Positions 12,361-25,580 of a stretch of DNA of 64,000 nt are shown here, one piece after another. The DNA lies in assembly GCF_963678635.1 (NCBI RefSeq), contig NC_087067.1, positions 54,797,456 to 54,861,455 of the forward strand. Direction: 5' to 3'. The notes below the pieces were generated by a model. The model saw only the letters and a program-made list of their open reading frames with translations, did not search any database and had not been told where the DNA came from. Origin of the DNA: Symsagittifera roscoffensis. Taxonomy: Eukaryota; Xenacoelomorpha; Acoela; Convolutidae. Within the stretch, counting starts at the first letter, position 1. Each line of letters opens with the position of its first letter. A program made the translations under genes and the position numbers.

Positions 12361-15300
12361 GTTTTTTTATTTGATTTTATATACCGTTAGGCAGGATTAA
12401 ATCTTACAGCATGGAACAATCACATGAACAGAAGAACCCATCTGTAAATTCCACTATACAGGCAAAATCCTACGTCAGAATTACACCTTTGCAATCAATA
12501 GGTCATAGGAATGCAAAAAAACGATGCTAATGATTTGCCGAAAAACATGACATCGCAAAGCGCATCATCGAGAGAGGGAAGAGAGTGTGATTGAATTGAA
12601 AAAAGCTGGTGGGGAGAATCAAATGAGTTGAAGTCCGGAGTGGCTCACTCATAGAGTAATTTCAGATAAGATAAACCGTCTGTTCGTCACGCTATCTTTT
12701 TTTTCGGCCGGATAGATTCCTGCAACTTTTTAGTCTAATAACAATCTTAATCTTACTTTTACATCGCCTAGTCTCAGTAGATCTAGTGTATACTGATAAC
12801 TGCGAGTTATGATATCATGAGCTGTTCTGGAGAAGAGCAACTGCTCGCTTAGTTAAATTAATTAGGTTGTGGTTGAAACTAAAAATAATTTCAACCTTAC
12901 AATTAATTGTAAGAGTTAGTTATGGATCATAATGGGTTGGTAATAAGTATTTTATAGAGAAAGGTTTATTTGTAAAATAGTTGGTTATGAATACTAGTTG
13001 AACCCTGGTTCCACCCATGCGGGGCTTAAATTTTTTTTCAAGTTTAAGGTTTGTCGCTGTGAAGGATGAATGGAGAAGTTTCTTTTTTCTTGGAGTAGAT
13101 TTTTTCGAAGCAGTGGTTGCGTGAAGAGGAGAAAGAAACAACAGTTGCTCGTGTTGGGGAGTAGTTGTATTCAAAGAGAAAGAAGGAGTACAACTGCTCG
13201 TTATTCACAATGGTTCTTTTGCATCCGGATCGTGCTGAGTGATCGTGTCGAATGATCGTGTCAAGATTTCCGATTTATACAAAAGTAAGTTGGTTTCCTT
13301 AAGTTAGAGCGAGACTACGTGCATCACTCGACACAATAGCCAACTCAATAGAGAAGAACAATAGCCAACTTGTTGTTGAACTCACATATGAATCCTAGTC
13401 ACTTGGTGCTTCACACTGAGAAGCTCAACCCTTTCTCGCTATTCGATGAATAGTCTCACTGGTTCCACACTTGTTGTTTTTAGATTGGAAGGTCATCGAA
13501 ATTTCATCTCTCCTTGCTGCTCGTTTCTTTTGCCACAAAAAATGTTTTTAATGCATATGCATATCTGCATCTTGTTTTAGTTTTGATTTTTAAAATTTGT
13601 TGTCGCGAAAGATTTTTTGTAGTTCGGTTATTAGAAAGTGTCGCTCACCCTAAAGCTACTCAGTACACCCAATTTATGTACTTGGAGCGACGTCGCTCTG
13701 GTGGGTGAGGCCAGAGGAGTGAGTATGTTCATCGTTTATTTGAGCAGAGTCTCTATTCGTGTTTATTTTCTTGTTCTTTTTGTTCGGTGTTTTTCTCTTT
13801 TGCTCTGGATTTGTGTCCTTTCATCAAAAACAGACTGTTATGTTTTGTGTTGATCTTTTGATGTTTTGGTGTTTCAAGTGGCTTTGATAAACTTCAAAGT
13901 GGTTTTCAAAAGAACAATTGATCCAATTTTAATCTGGTTTTTATCTGGTTTGGGTACAATGCTTATTTCTCAAACATGCGGTTGATTTTATGGCATTAGT
14001 AAGCTGCAATGGTTAGTTTAAACTTTATTATACTTCCTTACAACCGGGTTAAGGGAAAATTTGGAGAACGCGCAAAAGCAAGTTAAAGTTGTTATCAGTT
14101 AGTTGGTGAAACTAGATTTTCAATTATTATACAATTCTAGGCGGGCGAGTTGCTTCTTTTCAATGGTAATAGTGCGTGAACTTTGAGCCAGCGACCTGGG
14201 AGATTTCAATTTTTAAAAAGAAAAGCACACAAAAAAGGTTAGTAACATCAATTTACCTCATTTTTATTTTAATTATTTGTAACTTGAATTTACCAAATGG
14301 TATTAGTATATTGTTTTGGTATCAATTTTACTTAGCTGATATTTTTTTAGGTATTCAATAAAGTAAAGATTGAAAAAATCTTAATAGAGTTTGATTTTTA
14401 TTTCTTTTTGTTTTAATGTATTCTGTTAGATGAATGACTGGTAAAAAGCGAAAAAAAAAGATGACACACACGTTAGGAAAAGATGAGTGGTTTTATTTAT
14501 TGGTGTTAGTTAAGAATATAAAATCAAACTTCCCAAAAAATACATGAGAGAAAGTAGTTTTAATAGTGTCGGAAGTTATTAAAAGCTTGGCAAGCATTCT
14601 GATTACATTTTTAGTGCGAAGCAGTGGCCTAAAATTTTCAAGCGCTCTGATGACGTTGACTTGTTTGGTGACAGTTGAAATTTCGTGGGTAATATTTTGT
14701 AAAATTATACGGTCTATGGTTAAATTTTAACATATGGATTTCTTATAATATGGCTATTTCGATGGGTTGCATGTATTCGTGTGGGATGATGATGGGGCGT
14801 GAGTCTTCGTTTGTGAAGGGGTGAAGGGGTTAGTCGAGGGGCAGAAAGTGTACATCGAACGACCATGGTCGTAATTATGGAGGATGCCGTGTAAGTTAGT
14901 GGAATTAAAGCAATATGTAAAATTTAGGAAGTAATAAGATGTGTATTTAGATTTGGTGAACATGAAGCGATGGTGTGGGTTGCAGGAAAAAGGACTGTGG
15001 AGAAAGTGTCATTGAATTAATTGATAAAATGTGTTAGTGTGTTGCGTTACTTTAGTTTTTAACATGAGAACATTGGAGCATGTGAACGGTGGACGTTTCT
15101 TTCTTTTACTGTTAGGAAATTAATTATAAGTGAAAATTGGTCAAACTTACTGCAGAATGGTTTGTAAGCTTATTTTTTGCTAGTGTGTGGTCTATGATAT
15201 GGCAGCGTTTTTTGTTAGTACTATCGAGATGAAAAATATACTCTAAATTGATGAAAATTTTTTTGGTTAGTTGTGCGTTGATGTTTGGGTCAGTTTCATT

Positions 15301-16340
15301 CGGTGATTCTTTCACATATCTTAAAACAGTATAATCGTAATGCTTAATAGGGTATCTGTTAACTTTTTATGCAAGGAACTTTTCTTACGTTTGGTTTAGT
15401 CCGATATTTTGAATTGATTAAGGTGAAGTGCGCTTGTTAGTTTGTGGATAATAGAGTCACAGAGTTCGTTATGGTCGGGACTCTATCTTAGGTGTACTAA
15501 AAGTGGGTTATTAAAGTGGTAGTAAGAAGTACATGAAAGTATGGGGAGTAGGGTCTGTTGATCTACATAAGGTGCTCATTGTGATGCATTCTTGCCGTTG
15601 TGGGTAGGTGGAGTTATGTACTTGGTGGTTGGGAAAAAAGGTGGTTGGGACAAATTAGTTGGACTGTGTTCAGAGTCAAGGAATTAATCGGGAGTTTCAA
15701 CTTATGTGTTTTTAAAAAAAGATATGGTATTAAAAACCGTTTGATTGGAGACATCCGAGTACATGCGTGCTGATTTAGAAGAAAAACTGGGTAAGTGGGA
15801 AGAAGTAAAGTATGAAATTCAAAATGAGGGAATCTTGGGGTTGGAGATTGGGTGGATAGGAAAGGGAACGGTTGAGGGATCAAATTTGGCGGCTCATCAT
15901 AGGTTAAAAAAATGATTGTTTTGATAACGAAATTTGAAGGTATGCAATTGGTTTGGTCGACAATTTGCTCATAATTGTCCGCAAAGGTGATTTGTTGGAG
16001 TTTTTTATGAGTATGGGGCTTCGTTGTAACTTATTAGAAAGTTGTATCTCTTCGTTGGACAAAAGTGTATTTCAAAATTTTTGAACTAGTGATAGAGGAT
16101 TGTGTTTTTGTAAACTGTGTAAACATGATGGTTCTCTAGGTGTTGTTTTTGTTTCACCTTGCGGAGTTTCGGATTGGCTTTGTAGATAAATTTTTTATTA
16201 AGCTCGCTAACTTGTGAGTCAAGAGTTATTAAATTGAAAGAGGTGATGTTCCAACCCAAACAATGGAATAAATTAAGATTGTGGATAAACCCTTTAAGCA
16301 AACAACCATAGAACAGATATAAAACATTAAACCGTAGGAA
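12361..16340. repeat. Left arm of E2
   Basis: Collinear with the E1 left arm at an offset of about 11.8-11.9 kb. The CGTCTGTTCGTCACGCTATC anchor at about 12,677 is inverted at 27,899-27,919 in the right arm. It contains orfX on the minus strand and the hydrophobic + strand frame at 13,638-13,853. The stretch 13,860-15,120 shows only AT-rich arm sequence. Confidence 0.65.
15124..15883 (-). pseudogene. orfX, copy in E2 left arm (broken)
   Basis: An N-terminal part at 15,883-15,614 and a C-terminal part at 15,315-15,124 (starting MKESPNETDPNINAQLTKKI) are open, but the sequence between them is frameshifted. Close to the E1 copy at 3,160-4,061. No recognisable family. Confidence 0.5.
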
Positions 16341-16349
16341 TATCATTAA

Positions 16350-18092
16350 AAACAAAATATATTCCAACTATTAACATCTTAAATATTAAGTTACACATGA
16401 AAAACACATAAACAAATAATATATCTTTAACATTTTTCCTCAGACTCTATACACAACCCCAATTTTTATCACAATTCTAACATATAAATAATCAGCAACG
16501 CAAACACTTGAAACCACTCTGAGGTCATGTATATGGTTTCTGTATCAGTCAAATACTTCATTAACAAAATTATCAAAATGAAAAAAGTTTATATATGTCT
16601 GACCTTGAAATTAAACCTTTTCATAAATTACTTAGTAACGATTTCACCCATAAAATACGCAAACGATACAAACTCTGATGTGATATCTGTACACGTAAGC
16701 ATTAGTTCATTATAAAAAAATCACAATACTTTTAGAATTTATAGGATATTGTGAAACAAATGCAACATTTCAAAAAATAGAAGAAAAAGCATTTGCAGTA
16801 AAAAATATTCTGCAGCTACTAGACAATTTTCAACCAACTACTTTTAACGCAGAACCATCTATTTATAACATTACTAATGATTTTAAACGAAACACGGACT
16901 ATTTCACAAAAAACACCTTATTTTAAACCTTCATTTCAAATTTTGAAATGTACGAATTAACAACAAAAATTTTGCACAAAGCTCAGTTTTCAAATTTCTC
17001 AAAACAATTAACAAGAAATTGATCAATTAACAGAACTATAATTAAAATACCCAATGGTCTAAGCTACATTAAACTTGACGTTGGAAAATTCAAAACTTTC
17101 ACCCTTACACCTACCATCACCAGTAAAAAAAGAACAACAACCGAAAGGAAACACCTTTATCAATCTTGCAATCGTTCTCGCAAAAAACGAATCATTAAAA
17201 AAAAATTGTTCTTGACTGATGATACCTCAATTTGCTAATTGATGAATCTAAACGCAATTGGCCCATACAGTAAAACTCCAAAAAACCTCACAAAAAGAAA
17301 CGGACAAAATTATACCACTGCTGATATGAACAGTGCATACAACCAAATGCCATTAGACAAACAATCACGTCGACTCACACATTTCGCTATTGGAAATCAA
17401 GAATACGAATTTAATAGAATAATACTTCCATGGGACCAGCAGCTTTTTCAGCCTTTATGAGCAAAATTTTTAGACCACATGCAGGTTGAGAAAAATCATC
17501 TGCACCGTTTTGGATAAAAGTATAACGCAATGATTGCATAACATGTCAATTAAAAAAGCCATTTCCAAGCCAAAACAATAAGCAGAAAAACAAGACTTCA
17601 AAGGATAAAGTCTACATTTTAACCATAGAATATCATTTGACACAAAAGGCCCTATATGACCTTCTTCAGAAAGAAATTCGTACATAAGGGTAAAAATTGA
17701 TGCATTTACGCTTTTTGTAGGACTCAACCCTATATGCCATTATAATGCTTATTGTGCCTACACAACTCTTTAAGAACACTGCAGAATTTGGATTACCAGA
17801 AATTCTTGTCACGGACAATCGAACTGAATTCATAAACAATGAAATCCAAACATTTTGTCACCTCTATAGCATTAAACATAAACCCCGGACTTCTCATGCC
17901 CTATGGACTAAAGGTTTAGTAGAAGGCATGAATCGTTCATTACATGAGTATCACCGATGTATAATAAAATGGAAAAGATACAAAAAGGACGGAATGGTCA
18001 ACCGATGTAAAGTAATTCACACTAGCCTCGTTTTCTCAAATAACAACTCTTGGAATATCACCAAAAAATGCACAAGGTTTTTGTCAACCTAG
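16350..18092 (+). pseudogene. Ty3/gypsy-type pol, E2 copy with RT core deleted
   Basis: An upstream decayed part (16,350-17,170) matches E1 4,400-5,219. RT is open at 17,239-17,460, with motif A Asp at 17,333-17,335. At 17,478/17,479 the sequence jumps to what corresponds to E1 position 6,948: bases equivalent to E1 5,562-6,947 (1,386 bp), including YLDD and RNase H, are absent, with a shared AC dinucleotide at the joint. The integrase core is open at 17,745-18,092, with Asp at 17,814-17,816 and Glu at 17,922-17,924, again DX35E. This copy cannot reverse transcribe. Confidence 0.85.
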
Positions 18093-20875
18093 AAAAGATT
18101 CAATTCGTTACAGTTTGACACTCCATACACATGAGAAAGATCATTTTCATCATCCATAAATCTAAAATTCAGCCTCTGGTTCTCATACAGAACGGATTTT
18201 TATCCGAGATAAAAAACAATGAAATTTATCAAAAATTCGCTAATAACTAGTACGAAGACAAAATTTTTTTCAAATCCCAAAAATTTCAGGTTCCACGGCA
18301 GCAACTAATCCTAAAATTGGAACATTTGTCTTAATACCATTTTTTATAACCAAGAAAGGAATATCTAAAAAATTATCTAAAAAGAACCATTTCAAAGAAA
18401 CAAAAAAACTCACAGACGTTACTCAAAAGTTTATCGAAAACAACAAAAAAAAAATAATTCAATATAGAAACAATCTTTTACATATTATCCAAAAGAGTAC
18501 ACTCTTCGCGAATCAACACAATTTTACTCCTTCACAGGACTAAATTTGCGGGAAAAACCCACAGAAATTAACAAACAAGAAAACTCGCAAAATTCCGTTT
18601 ATTTATAATTTGTAGCCAATAAACATCAAAAGCAACCATCGAAAAAATTCAAAAAGAAAGTACAAAAAATGCCGAAAACCAAATACTTCAAATTCAAAGG
18701 TTTAATCGTAAACTAGAAGAAAAAATCTTAAAACCAGGAACAAAAGAAAAACTACAACCCCAATCAATGCGTCTTAAAATCAACCGAGAAAAGATTACAA
18801 AGTCTTTATCCCGCAATCTTAGTTATTAAAAGAAGTAGATAATCATGAAATCCCCTTGATTAATTTTTTAATTTTCATCAAACTCAGATCATTAGTTCTA
18901 CAGAACTTTCAACTCTCAATCTTGAACTAACTAATTTAAATTCAACCAGTCAAAATCGTTTCAAACATCACTACGTTTGACACCACTATCCTCAGCCGGC
19001 AAAGTTGTAACTTCAAATAGATCTAGCATTTTAACGTGCAGACCTGCGGGTCAAAAAAAGTATTACCATTATGTTTGGAAGTAAAAGTAAACACTAGAGA
19101 AAAGTTACAACCCTCTCCTATCACTCAAAAGAAAAGTCAACAATATTGTCTCAACTTATACCCAACCTTTTTCCCCCAAAATAGAAATATCAAATGAGCC
19201 TGAAGACAAATATGGACATGAAAATTTAGCCTAAAAAAGATATATCTCTGAAAAAAACCCCAAAACATCCGGTAAATAAAAACAAAACTAAGAAGTTCTA
19301 GTTCTTACTAAACCCCTTAGGATTTACTTCACCAAAGACTCTCCATATCCAACCCAGTTGTCAATAATCAGTAAGCAATGCAATGCGACCACACTTTTCT
19401 TTCAATCCAAAAAATAACAATATTTCGATGAAACAAAACAATATTCAAATGTTTTTCTCGAACACAGTTCACTATCTTAAAGTAATCATTTAAATCAATT
19501 TTCAGTTTTTGTAACGGTTTTCATATATAACTTTGTAGTATTTTCATCATCGACACTCTAGAAACAGCTCAATTTCTTTTCATGATTTTTGCAGTATGTT
19601 CGTAATTTTCTACTCCCACATAAAATTCTACCACAACTTGTTATAAGAAAGACATCCTTCTTTTTCTTGTAAATTTTGGCATCTTTCTAGGTTCTTTAAT
19701 TCTAACAAATTGCAAACACATAAAAAGGCAATAATTACCTTCGCATTAGCAACAATTCTCCTGATTTTTTTTATTGAAGAATACTATAAACAACATAGGT
19801 TTAATTAAGAAAAAAGTATATAAGCAAAATCTAAAATTGCTCAACAAAAACCCACTAAACACTACATTCCAAGACCCCCCAACAACACCAATATCAAGTC
19901 AAACAAGTCAACGCCAATAATCTACACGCATTTCATTTCAAGAAAATCCTTATACACTTGAAGAAAGACACGCATCAAGATCCCAACCTTTAATACCAGC
20001 TATTTGTCAAGCACACCTAAGTGAACCACAATACGAACCAACACATAATGTCTACCCCTCACTTCAACAAGATCCTAACAGATCTAGACAGCCAGGGCAA
20101 AACCAAAATTTAACATCTACAATCGATGGACAAACTATTCACTCTCGAAGGAATCGAAACCTTGCAACACCAAAAGTGCATTTTTTTTATATCTTCATCA
20201 CCTTCTTCGATTTCTGTGGATCTTTCTAGTAACACAATTCAAAGTGCCCCCCACCATTAAAAACAATTTCACAACAACGAACTCCAAACATACCATCGGA
20301 TTACTTACGATGAACCCCACATCTTAACAAATTCGTGAAAACCCTTTTAGCCCTCCAACCTCAACACAACGTCTACCACATTGCATGACACAAGCTTTCA
20401 CTCAAGGTGAGCTAAACTTAGTATATGACCCTATAGATATCTCATCCGACACATCTTTGTCACTACCAGAAATTTTATCATTACATTCAAGCCCTTCAAC
20501 AAAAACAACTACCAAACTACAACTACAACATTTCCACTAAAAACCCCTACAAATTCAGATGATAGATATAGATAACTCTTAACCAACAATATACCTTTAC
20601 GATAAGATTGGAATACATTCGTAGCACCCCCTCCCTTATTTGGTTAACATCTTGATAGGAACAGATTACATAATCGGGCACTCAACAGTTTACAATACAG
20701 ACACGATATTCACATAGACATACAAGAACACAATATACAGAGCCTTACACGAGACAATTTAAAACTTAAATTTGAAATAAAAGTAAAATTAATTAATTTA
20801 GTACACCACCATTTACCCCTATCTCCACCATATATAACATCTCAATTTTACCCCCACCATTAATCAAATAAGATC
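18093..20875. other. Decayed AT-rich region between pol and env-like frame
   Basis: No intact gene is visible. The first few hundred bases continue in the pol direction and may be the integrase C-terminus. Short Pro/Ser/Gln/Thr-rich coding-like pieces on the + strand occur at about 19,920-20,110 and 20,350-20,540, but stops and frame changes prevent an assignment. Confidence 0.5.
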
Positions 20876-21272
20876 TTGTCTATAAAAACAATAGATATAC
20901 AAAAAAGACACTTGGATACATGTCATTCTATAACCCATAATCGGGACTATTCTACACATGTACCTTTTTCAAACTTTTTTCCTAGAAACCCTCTCTTCCC
21001 TTGTTTTTTAAGATTCAACATCCCATCAAAGTCCCACCCCTCGAACAGGACCAAAACATTTATTAGTTACGTTTTTTGACTGGGAAGAAAATGAACAAAA
21101 AACACTAAATGAGTACGCCATAGCCCAAGTAACTCAATGCGAATCTGAACCACAAGAAATAGAAACAACAAATATAGTAGTGACACTTTTTTCCAAAGCC
21201 CGAGCAATAACCTTAACAGGATTTAAATTCACAGCGAAAAATTCAGAGATAAAAGTACATTTTTCCCAAGTC

Positions 21273-21384
21273 TCAAATGGAAACAAAAACAGAATCGATC
21301 CTTTTACCAAATTAATATAGAAAGACTTTCAAATGGAAACAAAAACAGACTCGATCCTTTTACCAAAGTAATATAGAAAGACTT
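21273..21384. repeat. 56-bp tandem duplication
   Basis: TCAAATGGAAACAAAAACAG starts at 21,273 and again at 21,329. The 56-bp period is not a multiple of three, so it shifts the env-like frame. Confidence 0.9.
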
Positions 21385-22642
21385 TTGCATCTTAATCCTG
21401 AAGATGGCAAAACAGAATTACAACGATTAAAAATAACCACGAAGACAGGCATGAACCGTAATTTAGTAATATTTCAACTTTATCAGAATCTGCGCATCAG
21501 GCAGAACTAGGAAGACACCAAGGTGAAATTACATTACACAATAAATACCCGTACCACGGTGCACACGGACGTTTAACTTATGACTTACATGATACAAACT
21601 GGATAATACCCATTGGAATTAATAATCCTTCGAAATGTAAAGCTGACACTAAGAACAAAGGCTACCAAGACATAATGTTTTTTGATTAGATAATAGATAC
21701 AAATTTCGAAATGTACAAATAACACGAGAAATGAAAGATGATGCTATATTATATCATGGAATACGCTTACCAAGTAAAATTGATCAAAGATATCGCAATC
21801 CTAACACTCGCACACAAGCAACCATTGTGTGTTACCCAGAAGGCACCTGTACTACATTTAAAGTTGCTAAAATCCACGCAAAATGATAAAAATTCATTAA
21901 AAAAATTTTCATTGAGTCAATTTCTTTGGAAAAATTTAACCCTGATAGAGTTAGATCTAATAATCAAAAATATGAAAATATGAATTGTTTGGAAAACAAA
22001 TTAACACGTTTTCAAATTTAACCTGAAATAGAATTCGTTTGTAAATATCCAAATAGTTTTTTCAAAAGACAATATTCAGAAATCCTTGTCAAACAGGTTT
22101 CGACATGAAAATAGGAAAACTAATAATTAACCCAGCACAACCATATCAAAACCGCAAAGATGACAAACATTTTATATCCCAATAACATTTTATCAAAACT
22201 CGGGAAATCCTGGCGGAAAGTTTCGTCCACAAGATAAAGATAACAAGAATACATGATTACAAGAACTCGCACTTATGAATAACACGTATTTTGACGCAAT
22301 ACACTACGACAAAAAATTTTATGTGAAATAAGACTATACAATAAGTCGAATTTTTGAAGAAATGTCACTCTTCGAACTAGAAACACTTCATCATCTTTGT
22401 GAACTCGAACGTACACAAATATTACAATCACTCGCATTAGCAGTATTAAATTTACCTTATGCAGGATATTTATTATCGTTATCGGGCAAAAGATCTAACC
22501 TCATTAACTGTGAAGGAATTATCCTTATGTATTTTTCATGTACAAAAAAGTTTGACCGTTATATGTTTTTGAAGTTGAAATATAGTACAAACGAAACCCT
22601 ATATTCTTAAAAATGAATTATATTTCGTAGATACACTGTCAG

Positions 22643-23694
22643 GACGTACGTTTTTGATCTGAAAATAGCCAGAATGTAGTACAGCTAAACGCACAGGAAG
22701 ATAAGTTTTATATTACTACCCATACCCTACATTGAAGCCACCATTAAAGAAGTTTTCACCCAAAAGTATGCGCGCTATTGCTCGCAACCCTAACATAGAT
22801 TTACAATCAATGGGTTTTTTTCTAGATCAGATTGACAACATCACATTAGCACAGCAGTTTCAAAAACTTCTCACAAATGTAGATACATTTCATAGAAAAT
22901 CAATGGACCAAAACTTACGAAAACTCGCTGGAACACCAGGCTTCTCAGATATTTAAGCACAAGGCCTTATTAAAGATAATAAAGATTACAGATATCTCAA
23001 CGGTGAAAAGTACTGACCACAAGATATATTACCAATTAATATCTTCAGTTTTGTTAATCTAAAAAATGAATTTTTTACTTTTTTAGGTTGGCCGTACTAT
23101 ATATTAGAAAGATTGATCAAACTATACTCCATGTTTATTTTTTTAGATTTCTTTTCTCACTTTTCGACGTACGTTTTCGATCTGAAAATAGCCAGAATGT
23201 AGTACAGCTAAACGCACAGGAAGATAAGTTTTATATTACTACCCATACCCTACATTGAAGCCACCATTAAAGAAGTTTTCACCCAAAAGTATGCGCGCTA
23301 TAGCTCGCAACCCTAACATAGATTTGCAATCAATAGGTATTTATTCTAGATCAGATTTACAACATCACATTAGAACACAGCAGTTCCAAAAACGTTTCAA
23401 TAAAATAGAAAACGAACAAAGACAATCAATTGACCAAAACTTACGAAAACTCGCTGAAACAGCAGGCTTCTCAGACATTTACGAACAAGAATACAGCCGA
23501 TAATTTGAATATGTTAAGGGTTACAGATATCTTAACGGTAAAAAGTACCGATCACAAGATATATTGCCAAATATTGTCTTCAGTTTTGTTAATCTAAAAA
23601 AAGAACTCCTAGCTTTTCTAGGATGGCCGTACTATATTTTAGTACTGAGTATACTATGCTCCACGTTTATTTTTTTTTGGATTTCTTTTCTCAG
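22643..23694. repeat. 523-bp tandem duplication in the env-like gene
   Basis: GACGTACGTTTT starts at 22,643 and 23,166, and both copies continue through the MKPPLKKFSPKSMRAIARNP segment to a TTCTTTTCTCA end. 523 is not a multiple of three. The copies have diverged by substitutions and small indels, so the event is not very recent. Confidence 0.9.
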
Positions 23695-24093
23695 TATTAG
23701 AATCAATCTATAAAATAAAAGTATTACATTCACAAGTAAATAAACAAACAAGTGTAGCACGCATTATCTTTGCAGAATTTTTTGGAATATCTTCCATCAC
23801 AATTTGAAAAAATTATACTTGAGCTCAAATTAGGGAAAATGATAAAAAAAAACGATCTAAAGCAACTAATGCATACGACACATCAAAAGACAATTTAAAT
23901 CCAACGCCTACAGTACCACCACATTTGATTACTTTACAACATAATCACGCTTTATCCTTAGTCCCACGTTTTAGCGAAACACGCACTAATCACGGAACAC
24001 ACCTCTCAAGGAAATAGTTTTCCACGAAGTCCAGTATCTCATATAGAATTCCAGCAGTCAGACACCGACGAAGCATGTGAGCTTTTTATAGAA

Positions 24094-24757
24094 AAACTAC
24101 ACACAATTACTATCTTTTCTCAAACCCCCTCTTTAGCATACGATGAGCTGACAGATTGGATCCCTCAACCGTTCGCTTTCCTACACATCCAAACTGCGAC
24201 GCCAATCCCCCTGCATTTCACTTGCAGACCTCATCTCTTCTCCCCTACCCAGTTTTTTTCTAAATCACCATGAATTTAGACGACTCAACACAAATAATTT
24301 TTAACACCATCTCAAAGTTTAATAATTCCGATGTAGAAACTCCGACGAACGCCTCGATTCAGAACCCAGTCCGTCTACTTTTTCATAATCACCTGACCGG
24401 CCTCTTACTCTCAAGCTTCCCAATGAAACTACACACAATTACTATCTTTTCTCAAACCCCCTCTTTAGCATACGATGAGCTGACAGATTGGATCCCTCAA
24501 CCGTTCGCTTTCCTACACATGCAAACTGCGACGCCAATCCCCCTGCATTTCACTTGCAGACCTCATCTCTTCTCCCCTACCCAATTTTTTTTCTAAATCA
24601 CCATGAATTTAGACGACTCAACACAAATAATTTTTAACACCATCTCAAAGTTTAATAATTCCGATGTAGAAACTCCGACGAACGCCTCGATTGAGAACCC
24701 AGTCCGTCTACTTTTTCATAATCACCTGACCGGCCTCTTACTCCCAAGCTTCCCAAT
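24094..24757. repeat. 332-bp tandem duplication at start of orfX, E2 right arm
   Basis: AAACTACACACAATTACT starts at 24,094 and 24,426. The copies are nearly identical up to the CTTCCCAATGAAAC end, differing at only a few positions, so this duplication is young compared with the decay around it. Confidence 0.9.
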
Positions 24758-25580
24758 GAAACATTCTCAAGTCACTCAGCTGATACAGCAACCACCAGAG
24801 CATATAGAGTTTTAAACGAAAACACCCCAATCTTTCACCCAATAGCTTATTAGCTGTTCCCGAATATCCCGATAATATTCCCTTCACTCACAACGTACTA
24901 ACGCCACAGAATTTTTAGTTATAACTTCCCCCAATATTTTTACTATGCGACCACTAACTTGTTCCTCGACGAATATTGCCGATTTCCCACTTTCTCCTGG
25001 AGCTCATTCTATCATTTCACTAACCCAATAGCACTTCTCCATTACAACACCAACGAAGACAACGAACTATGCCAATCTCGTCCTCATAAACTAAGAACTG
25101 CACTTCACGAAAAACAGTTTGCCACAATCGGACTAAACCAAACTCTAAATCGCTTCAATGTAAAATGCACTAACCGATTCTTATTAAAACACTATGATCA
25201 TGCAATAACTAGATATATGGAAGTTACCCCAGATGCGGACGACCCCAATACTAACCCTCAACTAACAGAAAAAATCTTCATTCGAATTGAATATGTTTTT
25301 CACATAGATGGTACTAACAAAAAAATGATACTTTTATTGATAACAAAACATACGAATCATACTAAAAAGACCAAAGCACTAAAAAAACCAAGGCATTAAA
25401 AATACTAAAGCATACGAAACATACAATTTTAATTGTTTCGCACTAACACTTCACTTCCTTACACCTAAAGAACGAGGCCTACATTGTTCACATGAGATCC
25501 CACTAAGAACAAAACTAACTCAAACATACACAAATTATAATTTTTTACAACTAACACACCTACACGTAACTTACAAAATT
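24270..25580 (+). pseudogene. orfX, copy in E2 right arm (most complete stretch)
   Basis: Two tandem copies of the N-terminal part (24,270-24,596 and 24,603-24,815, both starting MNLDDSTQIIFNTISKFNN) are followed by a 146-codon open stretch at 24,959-25,399. This covers the region homologous to the other orfX tails (VTPDADDPNTNPQLTEKIF, then FHIDGTNKK). A Cys/His-containing tail continues to about 25,580 in another frame. This copy is clearly more diverged than those in the other three arms. Function unknown. Confidence 0.5.

Larger units (their letters stand above)
20876..23850 (+). pseudogene. Env-like third gene of E2 (decayed)
   Basis: A broken + strand gene lying after integrase, where env-type genes sit in retroviruses and env-bearing Ty3/gypsy elements. 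Short open parts are at 21,738-21,983, 22,362-22,610, 22,732-22,956 and 23,255-23,503. Near its 3' end, about 23,612-23,700 encodes a strongly hydrophobic stretch of nearly 30 residues (it includes FLGWPYYILVL) suited to a membrane anchor, and scattered Cys codons lie upstream. It is damaged by a 56-bp tandem duplication (21,273-21,384), a 523-bp tandem duplication (22,643-23,694), stops and frame changes. Env is inferred from position and the membrane segment only; no fusion peptide or cleavage site was identified. Confidence 0.45.
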
